Shown here in pieces: positions 1 to 5,314 of a stretch of 10,006 nt of DNA. The notes under the pieces are model-generated. The model ran no database searches, was not told the origin of the DNA, and saw only the letters and a list, made by a program, of their open reading frames with translations. The first letter of the stretch is position 1; each line of letters starts with the position of its first letter. The DNA is taken from assembly GCA_027064845.1 (NCBI GenBank), contig JAMOPC010000316.1:1-10006 (forward strand), in the 5' to 3' direction. Both the position numbers and the translations under genes were made by a program. The stretch comes from Desulfurococcales archaeon. GTDB taxonomy: Archaea > Thermoproteota > Thermoprotei_A > Sulfolobales > Desulfurococcaceae.

Positions 1-1
1 A

Positions 2-616
2 GTAGATGCTGAAAAAGTATTGTTGCTAAGCATAGTTTTCCTCATAACCCCTATTCTCATAAACCTCGTACTAGGAATTGAGGCTTTCATAGTAGCTTCT
101 CTCTACATACTAATAGGTTACTTCTACAGCTTCCTGAGAAAACAATGGTGGAGCCATGGAATAGTAGCATTCTCGACAACAGGCCCAGTAATATACGGGT
201 ACGTAGTAGCTGGGGCTCCACAGAATAGGCTCTTATTCACAATACTGTTCGCATCAACAATGTTTACAGTAACACTTGGTAGAGAAATAGTTAAAGCAAT
301 AATGGATATTGAGGGAGACAAGAAACACGGATACATAACAATACCGACCAAATACGGTGTTGAGAAATCAGTAAAAACAATACTCCTAGCAGCAATAATA
401 GGCTCTACACTAGGAATACTAGCAGGAATAATTGGTGGAGCAAACACATTATACCTAGCACTAATAACCCTAGCAGCAGCAATATACATAGTAGAAGCGA
501 TCAGAGCGTATAAGTATAAAGACATAAAAGAAGAACTCGAGAAAGCAAGGAAAAACATGTTAAAAGCCATGATGATAGGCTTACTAGCATTCTGGTTATC
601 AAGCATAAATATATAG
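2..616 (+). CDS. Digeranylgeranylglyceryl phosphate synthase (UbiA family), 5'-truncated by window edge
   Basis: Membrane prenyltransferase of the UbiA superfamily, most likely the archaeal enzyme that adds the second geranylgeranyl chain to geranylgeranylglyceryl phosphate to make the diether core of archaeal lipids. The reading frame is open to the first base of the window, so the real start lies outside; the internal TTG at 20 is not the start. The first Asp-rich motif (NDxxD type) should lie just upstream and is not visible. The second Asp-rich motif is seen at about 287-340 (GREIVKAIMDIEGDKKHG, Asp codons at 305 and 317, followed by TIPTKYG), typical of this subfamily rather than of quinone prenyltransferases. 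The rest is a series of hydrophobic membrane helices (for example 20-120, 230-280, 375-500), ending in a short Lys/Glu-rich segment and a last helix. It converges with the isomerase gene 27 bases downstream. Another UbiA-type prenyltransferase is possible but less likely. Confidence 0.88.
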   Translation, partial: VDAEKVLLLSIVFLITPILINLVLGIEAFIVASLYILIGYFYSFLRKQWWSHGIVAFSTTGPVIYGYVVAGAPQNRLLFTILFASTMFTVTLGREIVKAIMDIEGDKKHGYITIPTKYGVEKSVKTILLAAIIGSTLGILAGIIGGANTLYLALITLAAAIYIVEAIRAYKYKDIKEELEKARKNMLKAMMIGLLAFWLSSINI

Positions 617-625
617 TACTAGGAG

Positions 626-630
626 AAAAA
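626..630 (-). terminator. T-run after the isomerase gene
   Basis: On the - strand a run of five T, preceded by the tail of the isomerase gene (stop at 644-646), lies 14 bases past the stop. Archaeal RNA polymerase terminates on short T-runs without a hairpin, so this is a plausible terminator; the run is short and the call is weak. Confidence 0.3.
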
Positions 631-643
631 CTATTGAAGAATA

Positions 644-1636
644 CTAAGCACCAAAAATATCTCTTACACGAGACTTGTAATCAGCAATACTCATAGTCTC
701 CAACGGGTCAAGACCCCTCATTCTAGCCAGCTTAACACTTGCAAGACCAAGGACAAGGCTACCATACAATAATTTCTCCAAAACACTGTCACCCCTTAAC
801 AAGAACCTATATACAGGAATATTATTCTTCTCATAAATACCAGTCATGAAGTCTACTAGCTTAGAACCAGGCTTATCACCGGGATCAACAATAGCTACTA
901 CACTATACTTGTTCCCAGGAAACGGTCTCTCCCAACCCACGATATCATTATGCATCCACTCCGGAGCAACTTCTACCTTCACAGGGATCTTAGAGTTCTC
1001 GTTAAACTCGTTCTTCCCCCTTAGAACAAGTGATTCATAAGGAGTATGACTAGCCAGTATAAGTAAGCCATCATGCTCAGCAATAAACTCCGCAATACTA
1101 TAAGCTTCACCCACAGCTTCTTTCAAAACATCCTTCAAGAAATCACGAGCACCAGCAGCTTCTTCCCTCGAAACAATCCCTATACCAGAAGAATCCAAAA
1201 CCCCTAAAACACCATAGAGCATCTCGGGAAGAGCTGTCCGCGGAGCAATACCCTTAACAACACCTATAAACGGTATATTGTTCTCAACAGCAAACTTCTC
1301 CAAATAACCATCACTAGAAACAATTACTAAACGAGCACCTCTCTCCCGAGCCCTCATACAAGCCATCCTAGTCTCCAACGTATTACCACTATAACTAATA
1401 ACAAACACCAAGTCCCTAGAACCAATAAACTCAGGCACTAAGTGACTCTTAGAAACAATAACAGGCAAACCCCTAGGAGAAACACTACTCAAAACAGCAA
1501 CATAATCACCAACAATACCACTACCACCCATACCAGACACAACAATAGACCTATAATCACCAGGAACAGCTACCTTGCCCCAATTACTCAAACCCCTATC
1601 CAACTGCTCAATCCATCCCAAATACAGATCCTCCAC
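644..1636 (-). CDS. Bifunctional phosphoglucose/phosphomannose isomerase
   Basis: Cytosolic aldose-ketose isomerase of the SIS-domain PGI/PMI family known from Crenarchaeota, interconverting glucose-6-P or mannose-6-P with fructose-6-P (gluconeogenesis, modified glycolysis, mannose supply). Counting 330 residues from the GTG at 1636: glycine-rich SIS motif SGMGGSGIVGD at 34-44, phosphate-binding SYSGNT at 81-86, Arg133 in PRTALP, Glu213 in NENSK, His229 in WMHND and Lys302 in VKLARMRG. These match the Arg, Glu, His and Lys implicated in catalysis in the Pyrobaculum enzyme as I recall it. Length is near the family norm of about 300-340. The start is uncertain: an in-frame ATG at 1660 gives 338 residues but has no SD, whereas the GTG at 1636 has GGGGTG eight bases upstream. 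The gene is divergent from the 1742 gene, so promoters of both must lie in or near 1637-1741. Confidence 0.93.
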   Translation of the reverse strand: MEDLYLGWIEQLDRGLSNWGKVAVPGDYRSIVVSGMGGSGIVGDYVAVLSSVSPRGLPVIVSKSHLVPEFIGSRDLVFVISYSGNTLETRMACMRARERGARLVIVSSDGYLEKFAVENNIPFIGVVKGIAPRTALPEMLYGVLGVLDSSGIGIVSREEAAGARDFLKDVLKEAVGEAYSIAEFIAEHDGLLILASHTPYESLVLRGKNEFNENSKIPVKVEVAPEWMHNDIVGWERPFPGNKYSVVAIVDPGDKPGSKLVDFMTGIYEKNNIPVYRFLLRGDSVLEKLLYGSLVLGLASVKLARMRGLDPLETMSIADYKSRVRDIFGA

Positions 1637-1644
1637 TTTATAAA

Positions 1645-1650
1645 CACCCC
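1645..1650 (-). promoter_or_regulatory. Shine-Dalgarno site favouring the GTG start at 1636
   Basis: The - strand reads GGGGTG at 1650-1645, eight bases before GTG at 1636-1634. It is like the GGTG(A) sites in front of four other genes here. It lies inside the longer reading frame that begins with ATG at 1660, so it decides the start only if it is used. Confidence 0.45.
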
Positions 1651-1741
1651 ACAATAACATAGTAGCCTAATAAACAGTAATCAATAATCAAAGATTTAAC
1701 AATACCGTTCAAGAAAAACATAATGTGGGGCAAGAAGAGAA

Positions 1742-2389
1742 ATGGAGCAAGAACTCTACCAGAAACTAGTAAATGGTAAAAAAGCAATAATAAGCCACTA
1801 CTTAAACCCAAAAATGATACTCATAGTAAAACTAGCCAACAAGCTACGAAGAAAAAATGAGAAAATAATAATAGTTGACCCCAGAAACATTATCCAAACC
1901 AGATACGCACACCTACTATTAGACGACATAATACTAACCAATAAACCACCAAGAGAAACAAAAGTAAACACCTTATTCATAATAGAGCCAGAATACCTAA
2001 ACCCCTACAAAATCATGGCAGAAAACATAATACTAACACTCACACCAGGAAACTACAGGTTCAAAGTACCAAGAGAATACGAGAAAATAATACTTGTAAA
2101 AACACATGACACATACATGCTTTACTTCAAGGATACAAATGAAAAATACAGATTCAAAATAGTAAACAATCAGATAAAAACAATAATAAAACCACCAGGC
2201 ATAATTGGTGAAGCCTACGACCTACTAAAGAAATCAATGATAGAATACGGTGAAATCACTGTAAAAGATGCAACAATAATCCTGGTAAAAGAGCTAGGTA
2301 TTAGTAAGGAAGAAGCAAGAAAAATCTTATCAAAACTAATACTTGAAAAATACATAAGAGTAATACATGGAAAAATAAATATCTATTAG
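1742..2389 (+). CDS. Unrecognised protein: possible Walker-less RecA/KaiC-like fold plus C-terminal winged helix
   Basis: A 215-residue protein that I do not recognise by family. Its pattern suggests two parts. Residues 13-146 alternate strands and helices: strand KAIISHY, helix MILIVKLANKL, strand KIIIVDP (41-47), strand TLFIIEP (77-83), strand NIILTLTP (95-102), then the strand series KIILVKTHDTYMLYFK and YRFKIVNNQIKTI. This resembles the order in RecA/KaiC-like ATPases (Walker A, second strand, Walker B, late beta hairpin), but the Walker A position (about 19-25, HYLNPKM) has no GxxGxGK, so ATP binding is unlikely. Residues 152-215 look like a winged helix (helix 155-168, helix 187-200, hairpin YIRVIHGKINIY). 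ATG at 1742 is the first usable start; GGGG at 1727-1730 is a weak, distant SD. It is divergent from the isomerase gene and converges with the 2398 gene. The fold call is inference only. Confidence 0.75.
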   Translation: MEQELYQKLVNGKKAIISHYLNPKMILIVKLANKLRRKNEKIIIVDPRNIIQTRYAHLLLDDIILTNKPPRETKVNTLFIIEPEYLNPYKIMAENIILTLTPGNYRFKVPREYEKIILVKTHDTYMLYFKDTNEKYRFKIVNNQIKTIIKPPGIIGEAYDLLKKSMIEYGEITVKDATIILVKELGISKEEARKILSKLILEKYIRVIHGKINIY

Positions 2390-2397
2390 GAAAGAAG

Positions 2398-2877
2398 CTA
2401 TAACCTACTAAGCTCTTCGTCAAAAAACACTTTTAACAAGCCAAGCTTCTTCATAACAATATTTATATAATCCATGATAATATCTCTACTAACACCCATA
2501 CGCTCAGCTCTGCTAAGAACAATGTTTTCAACAATACTATACTTCTTATACCTTTCATTAAGATCTTTCCATGGAACACCACTCATAGCCTTCATAACTT
2601 CTTTATCAATAGGAATAATGCCTTTAACCATCATGAAAGCAATAATAGGGTAACCAATATATCCACGATAAATAGTTCCATTATCATTACTATACGTATG
2701 AAATACATTGTTCTCCTTCTCAACTAGTACAACCTTATATACCTTATCCCCCCTACTAGAAACAACCTGAGCCTTCTTATCATCCAGCACCTTTATACGC
2801 TCATCACCAATACTACCAATAGCTTCTAAGACCTTGATCCTGGGAGGCTTCCTTAACAAACGAAGACTACTACTCAA
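2398..2877 (-). CDS. Conserved-looking crenarchaeal protein of unknown function, second gene of a pair
   Basis: A 159-residue soluble protein. The N-terminus carries a basic stretch (RLLRKPPRIKVLEAIGSI, residues 6-23), then a beta-rich segment (28-75), then a mainly helical C-terminal half from about 76 with the hydrophobic turn GYPIIAFMMVKG (75-86). KPPRIKVLEAIG is reminiscent of a conserved opening I recall from crenarchaeal hypothetical proteins, but I cannot name the family. Start choice: TTG at 2877 follows immediately after the stop codon of the upstream gene (TAG at 2880-2878), and the - strand has GGAGATGAGG just before it, a usable SD embedded in the end of the upstream gene. This abutting arrangement implies co-transcription and coupled translation with the OB-like gene. 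There is no signal peptide or membrane segment. It ends eight bases from the convergent 1742 gene. Confidence 0.82.
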   Translation of the reverse strand: MSSSLRLLRKPPRIKVLEAIGSIGDERIKVLDDKKAQVVSSRGDKVYKVVLVEKENNVFHTYSNDNGTIYRGYIGYPIIAFMMVKGIIPIDKEVMKAMSGVPWKDLNERYKKYSIVENIVLSRAERMGVSRDIIMDYINIVMKKLGLLKVFFDEELSRL

Positions 2878-3120
2878 CTAAGCCTCATCTCCAATAATTT
2901 TTATAACAAGTGGATCACGAGAAACAATAACTCCCTCACCATTAATCATTTGCCCAACACCTAGATTAACGTATTCCTCAAACTTATCCTTAGGAACAAC
3001 CAAGTAGAAGAAAGCAGACTCGCCATTAATACTTCCCTGAACATATAAAGCATCTGTACCATCACTCAGCTTCTCAAAACCCACTATAATGCCCTCAAAC
3101 AAAACCTTGGATGCACTCAT
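2878..3120 (-). CDS. Small beta-rich protein, OB-fold-like; first gene of a two-gene operon
   Basis: An 80-residue protein of unknown function. Predicted strands run nearly throughout: KVLFEGIIVGFEKL (5-18), DALYVQGSI (22-30), ESAFFYLVVP (34-43), a short helix KDKFEEYVNLG (44-54), then QMINGEGVIVS and LVIKIIG. A strand-rich barrel of this size with G-Q-x-I-x-G-E-G-V before a last strand resembles OB-fold nucleic-acid-binding proteins; this is inferred from pattern, not a family hit. Start: ATG at 3120 has GGTG four bases upstream (3128-3125). A GTG at 3132 is in frame and would add four residues (MWCI), but it would overlap the SD, so ATG is preferred. It abuts the 159-residue gene, and the two probably act together. 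It is divergent from the 3261 gene across about 140 bases that must hold both promoters. Confidence 0.8.
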   Translation of the reverse strand: MSASKVLFEGIIVGFEKLSDGTDALYVQGSINGESAFFYLVVPKDKFEEYVNLGVGQMINGEGVIVSRDPLVIKIIGDEA

Positions 3121-3124
3121 GATA

Positions 3125-3128
3125 CACC
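3125..3128 (-). promoter_or_regulatory. Shine-Dalgarno site deciding the ATG start at 3120
   Basis: The - strand reads GTGGTGTATC then ATG. GGTG sits four bases before the ATG at 3120 and overlaps the alternative GTG start region (3132-3130), so the shorter protein is favoured. Confidence 0.55.
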
Positions 3129-3210
3129 ACACTGTAATTACTCAATAAGCCTATGTCATAGAAATAATGTGATAAACACCATTAATAGGCTTTAACCCTG
3201 CAAACAAGGA

Positions 3211-3220
3211 GATAAATTAA
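3211..3220 (+). promoter_or_regulatory. Candidate TATA element for the 3261 gene
   Basis: GATAAATTAA preceded by purine-rich AAGGA. A start about 26 bases downstream of its centre would fall near 3241, leaving a short leader that still contains the GGTGA site at 3250-3254. A second TATA-like string at 3223-3232 would put the start past that SD, so it fits less well. Assigned by eye only. Confidence 0.3.
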
Positions 3221-3249
3221 TACATTATATATGCCAAATACTATATTAT

Positions 3250-3254
3250 GGTGA
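3250..3254 (+). promoter_or_regulatory. Shine-Dalgarno site of the 3261 gene
   Basis: GGTGA lies six bases before the ATG at 3261, supporting that start. Confidence 0.6.
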
Positions 3255-3260
3255 AGAATC

Positions 3261-4124
3261 ATGGTAGATGAAAAACAAGAAATAATAGAAAACGAGCTAA
3301 GCACAGGACTAGTAATAGCAGGAGCATATGCTAATAAGCTTAGAAGAACACTCTTCGCCCAACTAAGAGACTTAGTAAAACAAAACCGTGAATTCGCAAG
3401 AGAAGTAGCACGCGCCTCAGCAGAAATAAACAGATTGATCTACATCATATTAGTCGAGAACCTAGGCTGTGAAAAAGGAGATGTTGTAAGAATAAGAGTA
3501 AAATACACCGTAGACCCCAAGGAGTGGAGAATAAAATGGAACTATGAAACACTACGCATAGAGTACTTCAAGAGACAGCCAGACGATAAAGTAGCAGAAG
3601 TAGTAAAGAAAGTTATAAGTGAAAAACTAGAAGAGATCAAGGAACAATACAAAGAAGCACCAACTAGGGAGGAGGCAGAAGCAATACTCAAGGGAGAAGT
3701 AAAAACACCCGAGGAAGAATGGGGTGAAGAAAAAGAAAAAACAATAGAATTCATGGGGGCAACACAACCAATCAAAGCAGAAGAAGCTGAACAACCACCA
3801 ATGGAAGCATTAGAAGAAATAGCCTCAGCAGACCCAATAGGCGAGACAATGATTGGTGGAGCAGTTTTCAAACTCACCAACAAGAATGGTGAAAGTGTGG
3901 GAATAGCATCGCTAGAACCCCATGCTGGAGGATGGATCCTAGATGTAATAATGATCAGCAAGGGAAAAGCATATAGAGCACACATTAAAGCCTCGAAGAA
4001 CAAAGAAGAATACATGAACAATCCAGGACTAATCATAGAAGAAATAAAGAAAACTAAACCAGTACCTATATCACGTGAAGACGCAGAAACAATAATAAGG
4101 TCAAAAATGGAGGAACTAGTTTAA
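3261..4124 (+). CDS. DUF2258/ThermoDBP-related-like protein with acidic linker and extra C-terminal domain
   Basis: A 287-residue soluble protein. The N-terminal domain (about 12-105) opens with LSTGLVIAGAYANKLRRTLFAQ, a helical part with many Arg/Lys (22-65), and then a sheet with KGDVVRIRVKYTV and LRIEYFKR. I associate this pattern with archaeal DUF2258 proteins and the ThermoDBP-related single-stranded-DNA-binding proteins of Crenarchaeota; that link is recall and not checked. Residues 108-131 form an amphipathic helix with hydrophobic residues at heptad-like spacing (V111, V114, V118/I119, L123, I126), suited to a coiled coil. An acidic linker follows (132-190, many E, with P). The C-terminal domain (190-287) contains IGGAVFKLTN, HAGGWILDVIMIS and a final helix SREDAETIIRSKMEEL. 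If the assignment is right it would bind ssDNA in replication or repair. A GGTGA site supports the start; it converges with the DHH gene. Confidence 0.78.
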   Translation: MVDEKQEIIENELSTGLVIAGAYANKLRRTLFAQLRDLVKQNREFAREVARASAEINRLIYIILVENLGCEKGDVVRIRVKYTVDPKEWRIKWNYETLRIEYFKRQPDDKVAEVVKKVISEKLEEIKEQYKEAPTREEAEAILKGEVKTPEEEWGEEKEKTIEFMGATQPIKAEEAEQPPMEALEEIASADPIGETMIGGAVFKLTNKNGESVGIASLEPHAGGWILDVIMISKGKAYRAHIKASKNKEEYMNNPGLIIEEIKKTKPVPISREDAETIIRSKMEELV

Positions 4125-4139
4125 AACAATCCTCTCCTA

Positions 4140-4144
4140 TTTTT
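4140..4144 (+). terminator. Pyrimidine-rich T-run terminator after the 3261 gene
   Basis: CCTCTCCTATTTTT starts seven bases past the stop at 4122-4124. The T5 at 4140-4144 sits in the 25-base gap between convergent genes and fits the T-rich intrinsic terminators of archaea. Confidence 0.4.
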
Positions 4145-4149
4145 ACAAT

Positions 4150-5136
4150 TTAAGAACTCCTAACATGTTCACTTATCATCTTATCAAGCAGGTTAAAGAA
4201 GATCTCTAGCTTATCAATCTCAACACGTGCTCCTGCAGCATTTGGATGACCACCACCACTACAATTTATTTCTTTACATAGTTTCCTAAGCAGTATATTC
4301 AAATCAATGCCTTCAATACTCCTAAGACTCATAATAGCAATATTGTTCCTAACCTCATAAGCTAACCCGACAGGAGATGAACCATATACTCTCGCATACG
4401 TAGCTGCACGTCCAAGACTGCCTGGAGGATTAACTACTAATGATAAGAACTTGTACTTTTTAACCACATGTTCTCTAACCCATAACCGGAGCTCTTCATC
4501 TCTTCTGCCCTGAATAATAGCTCTTAAAACAAGTTCGGAATCGTTACTAGGAAGACTATTATGTGCCAAATACTTCACAATCCTTCTCTTAAAATCGTAT
4601 TCTCTCCTAGAAGACTCGAGAGCTTGAATAAGTATCCCGGCTTCAAAAAATACGTGACGCTTATCCCAGTCATTGAGAACCTTATTAACCCATTCAGTGT
4701 TATCCAAATAATCCCCTATAGCTCCAAACAATGCTACTCTACTATACTCGTCGCTCAAGCCCTTGTCGTGGAAATACTTATAAACAAGCTCAGATGCTGA
4801 ACAACAAGTATCATGGATCACTTCACCACTCAGATCTCTAGGATTTAATCCAAGAGGAGCCGGATGATGATCTATGTAAACTACTGAGCCATGTCTCGAG
4901 CGCTCTCTAAGCACATCCCTAATAACATCTATACTTTTCTCACACAATGCAATATCAGCAATAAATACGTTATCACCATTACTTGTAAACTCTAATAAGT
5001 CATTAGCTAATCCAGCTGGATGAGTAAAATAGACATCAACACTACAGTGCCGGATTAAAGCATAATAGTGGTAAGCCAAAGCACCACTACACACACCATC
5101 ACTATCCCCATGCACTAGAAGAACCCACCTACACAT
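4150..5136 (-). CDS. DHH-family phosphoesterase (DHH + DHHA1, RecJ-like superfamily)
   Basis: A 328-residue metal-dependent phosphoesterase of the DHH superfamily, which includes RecJ nucleases, nanoRNases and cyclic-dinucleotide phosphodiesterases. Counting from ATG at 5136: motif I HGDSDG at 9-14 (Asp11, Asp13), motif II Asp61 in IADIA, motif III DHH at 89-91, motif IV GD at 141-142 in FGAIGDYLD, and the DHHA1 substrate motif GGGHPNAAGAR at 294-304. All metal ligands are present, so it should be active, probably with Mn2+. The exact substrate (short RNA, ssDNA end or dinucleotide) cannot be told from sequence; I do not see an added OB or RecJ C-terminal domain, which favours a short-oligonucleotide or RecJ-like crenarchaeal type. 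Start: ATG has GGTGAG four bases upstream; the in-frame GTG at 5145 overlaps that SD and would add three residues. A probable structured RNA lies upstream on the same strand. Confidence 0.92.
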   Translation of the reverse strand: MCRWVLLVHGDSDGVCSGALAYHYYALIRHCSVDVYFTHPAGLANDLLEFTSNGDNVFIADIALCEKSIDVIRDVLRERSRHGSVVYIDHHPAPLGLNPRDLSGEVIHDTCCSASELVYKYFHDKGLSDEYSRVALFGAIGDYLDNTEWVNKVLNDWDKRHVFFEAGILIQALESSRREYDFKRRIVKYLAHNSLPSNDSELVLRAIIQGRRDEELRLWVREHVVKKYKFLSLVVNPPGSLGRAATYARVYGSSPVGLAYEVRNNIAIMSLRSIEGIDLNILLRKLCKEINCSGGGHPNAAGARVEIDKLEIFFNLLDKMISEHVRSS

Positions 5137-5140
5137 AATA

Positions 5141-5146
5141 CTCACC
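5141..5146 (-). promoter_or_regulatory. Shine-Dalgarno site deciding the ATG start of the DHH gene
   Basis: The - strand reads GGGTGAGTATT then ATG at 5136. GGTGAG (5146-5141) is four bases before the ATG and overlaps the alternative GTG at 5145-5143. Confidence 0.55.
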
Positions 5147-5174
5147 CACTATGTAGTGCTAAACTATTTTCGAG

Positions 5175-5180
5175 AAAAAA
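5175..5180 (-). terminator. T6 run ending the candidate RNA
   Basis: Six A on the + strand, hence UUUUUU on the - strand, directly after GACUGACCC. It fits an archaeal terminator, or an attenuator if the RNA is the leader of the DHH gene whose ATG is about 40 bases further on. Confidence 0.4.
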
Positions 5181-5272
5181 GGGTCAGTCCCGCGCGAGAA
5201 CCCCATCCCCAAAACGGGTAGGTTCTGCTAAGCTTCTTCATCCCACCTAGTGAATATCTATGGTCTCACCCG
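5175..5272 (-). ncRNA. Candidate structured RNA (independent ncRNA or leader of the DHH gene)
   Basis: By hand count 5181-5272 is about 55% G+C (31 of the first 50 bases), in an AT-rich genome whose other gaps are clearly AT-rich. In AT-rich hyperthermophiles such islands usually mark structured RNAs. I see no reading frame in it. Read on the - strand it begins with GGGTGAGACC and ends in GACTGACCC followed directly by six T. Visible pairings: AGAACC (5226-5221) with GGUUCU (5202-5197), with CCC/GGG inside the loop; ACGGGU (5272-5267) with ACCCGU (5219-5214), which lies in that loop and so gives a pseudoknot or an alternative fold; GGGU (5271-5268) with terminal ACCC (5184-5181). A sub-segment GGG-AUGAAGA...CUGA-CCC (5244-5181) also resembles the ends of a C/D box sRNA with one C-box mismatch. 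The strand is chosen from the T6; the RNA class is not determined. Confidence 0.45.
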
Positions 5273-5303
5273 TTAAAACATTACTCACTAAGATATGTTT
5301 AGG
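5246..5303. repeat. Imperfect inverted repeat in the intergenic region before the recombinase
   Basis: CCTAGTGAATATCT at 5246-5259 and AGATATGTTTAGG at 5291-5303. The reverse complement of the second is CCTAAACATATCT, so CCTA and ATATCT are shared, with a variable 3-4 bases between them; the spacer is 31 bases. It could be a recombinase or repressor site, or chance. The right arm also contains the TATA-like AAACATATCT for the - strand candidate RNA. Confidence 0.25.
5291..5300 (-). promoter_or_regulatory. Possible TATA element for the candidate RNA
   Basis: The - strand reads AAACATATCT here. A start about 26 bases downstream falls near 5270, where the GC-rich GGGTGAGACC begins. The upstream sequence (TTCCCCT) is not a good BRE, so confidence is low. 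Confidence 0.25.
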
Positions 5304-5314
5304 GGAACAGGAAA

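Noticed and set aside
124..606. 160-residue ORF on the - strand
   Set aside because: It is antisense to the UbiA gene, and its composition (Ser, Ala and Ile-rich) is a mirror of membrane-helix codons.
1442..1657. 71-residue ORF on the + strand
   Set aside because: It is antisense to the isomerase and very rich in Thr and Asn, as expected from reverse reading of that gene.
3542..4036. 164-residue ORF on the - strand
   Set aside because: It is antisense to the 3261 gene, Ser/Pro-rich, with no motif and no SD. It is a shadow.
5181..5272. tRNA gene (possible attachment site for the recombinase)
   Set aside because: I looked on both strands for a T-arm GGTTC with a matching stem, an anticodon arm and a 7-bp acceptor. 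GGTTCT is present but no cloverleaf closes around it.
5146..5314. dif-like 28-bp dyad for XerA
   Set aside because: No 11-6-11 dyad resembling the Pyrococcus dif site could be found; the only inverted repeat has a 31-base spacer.
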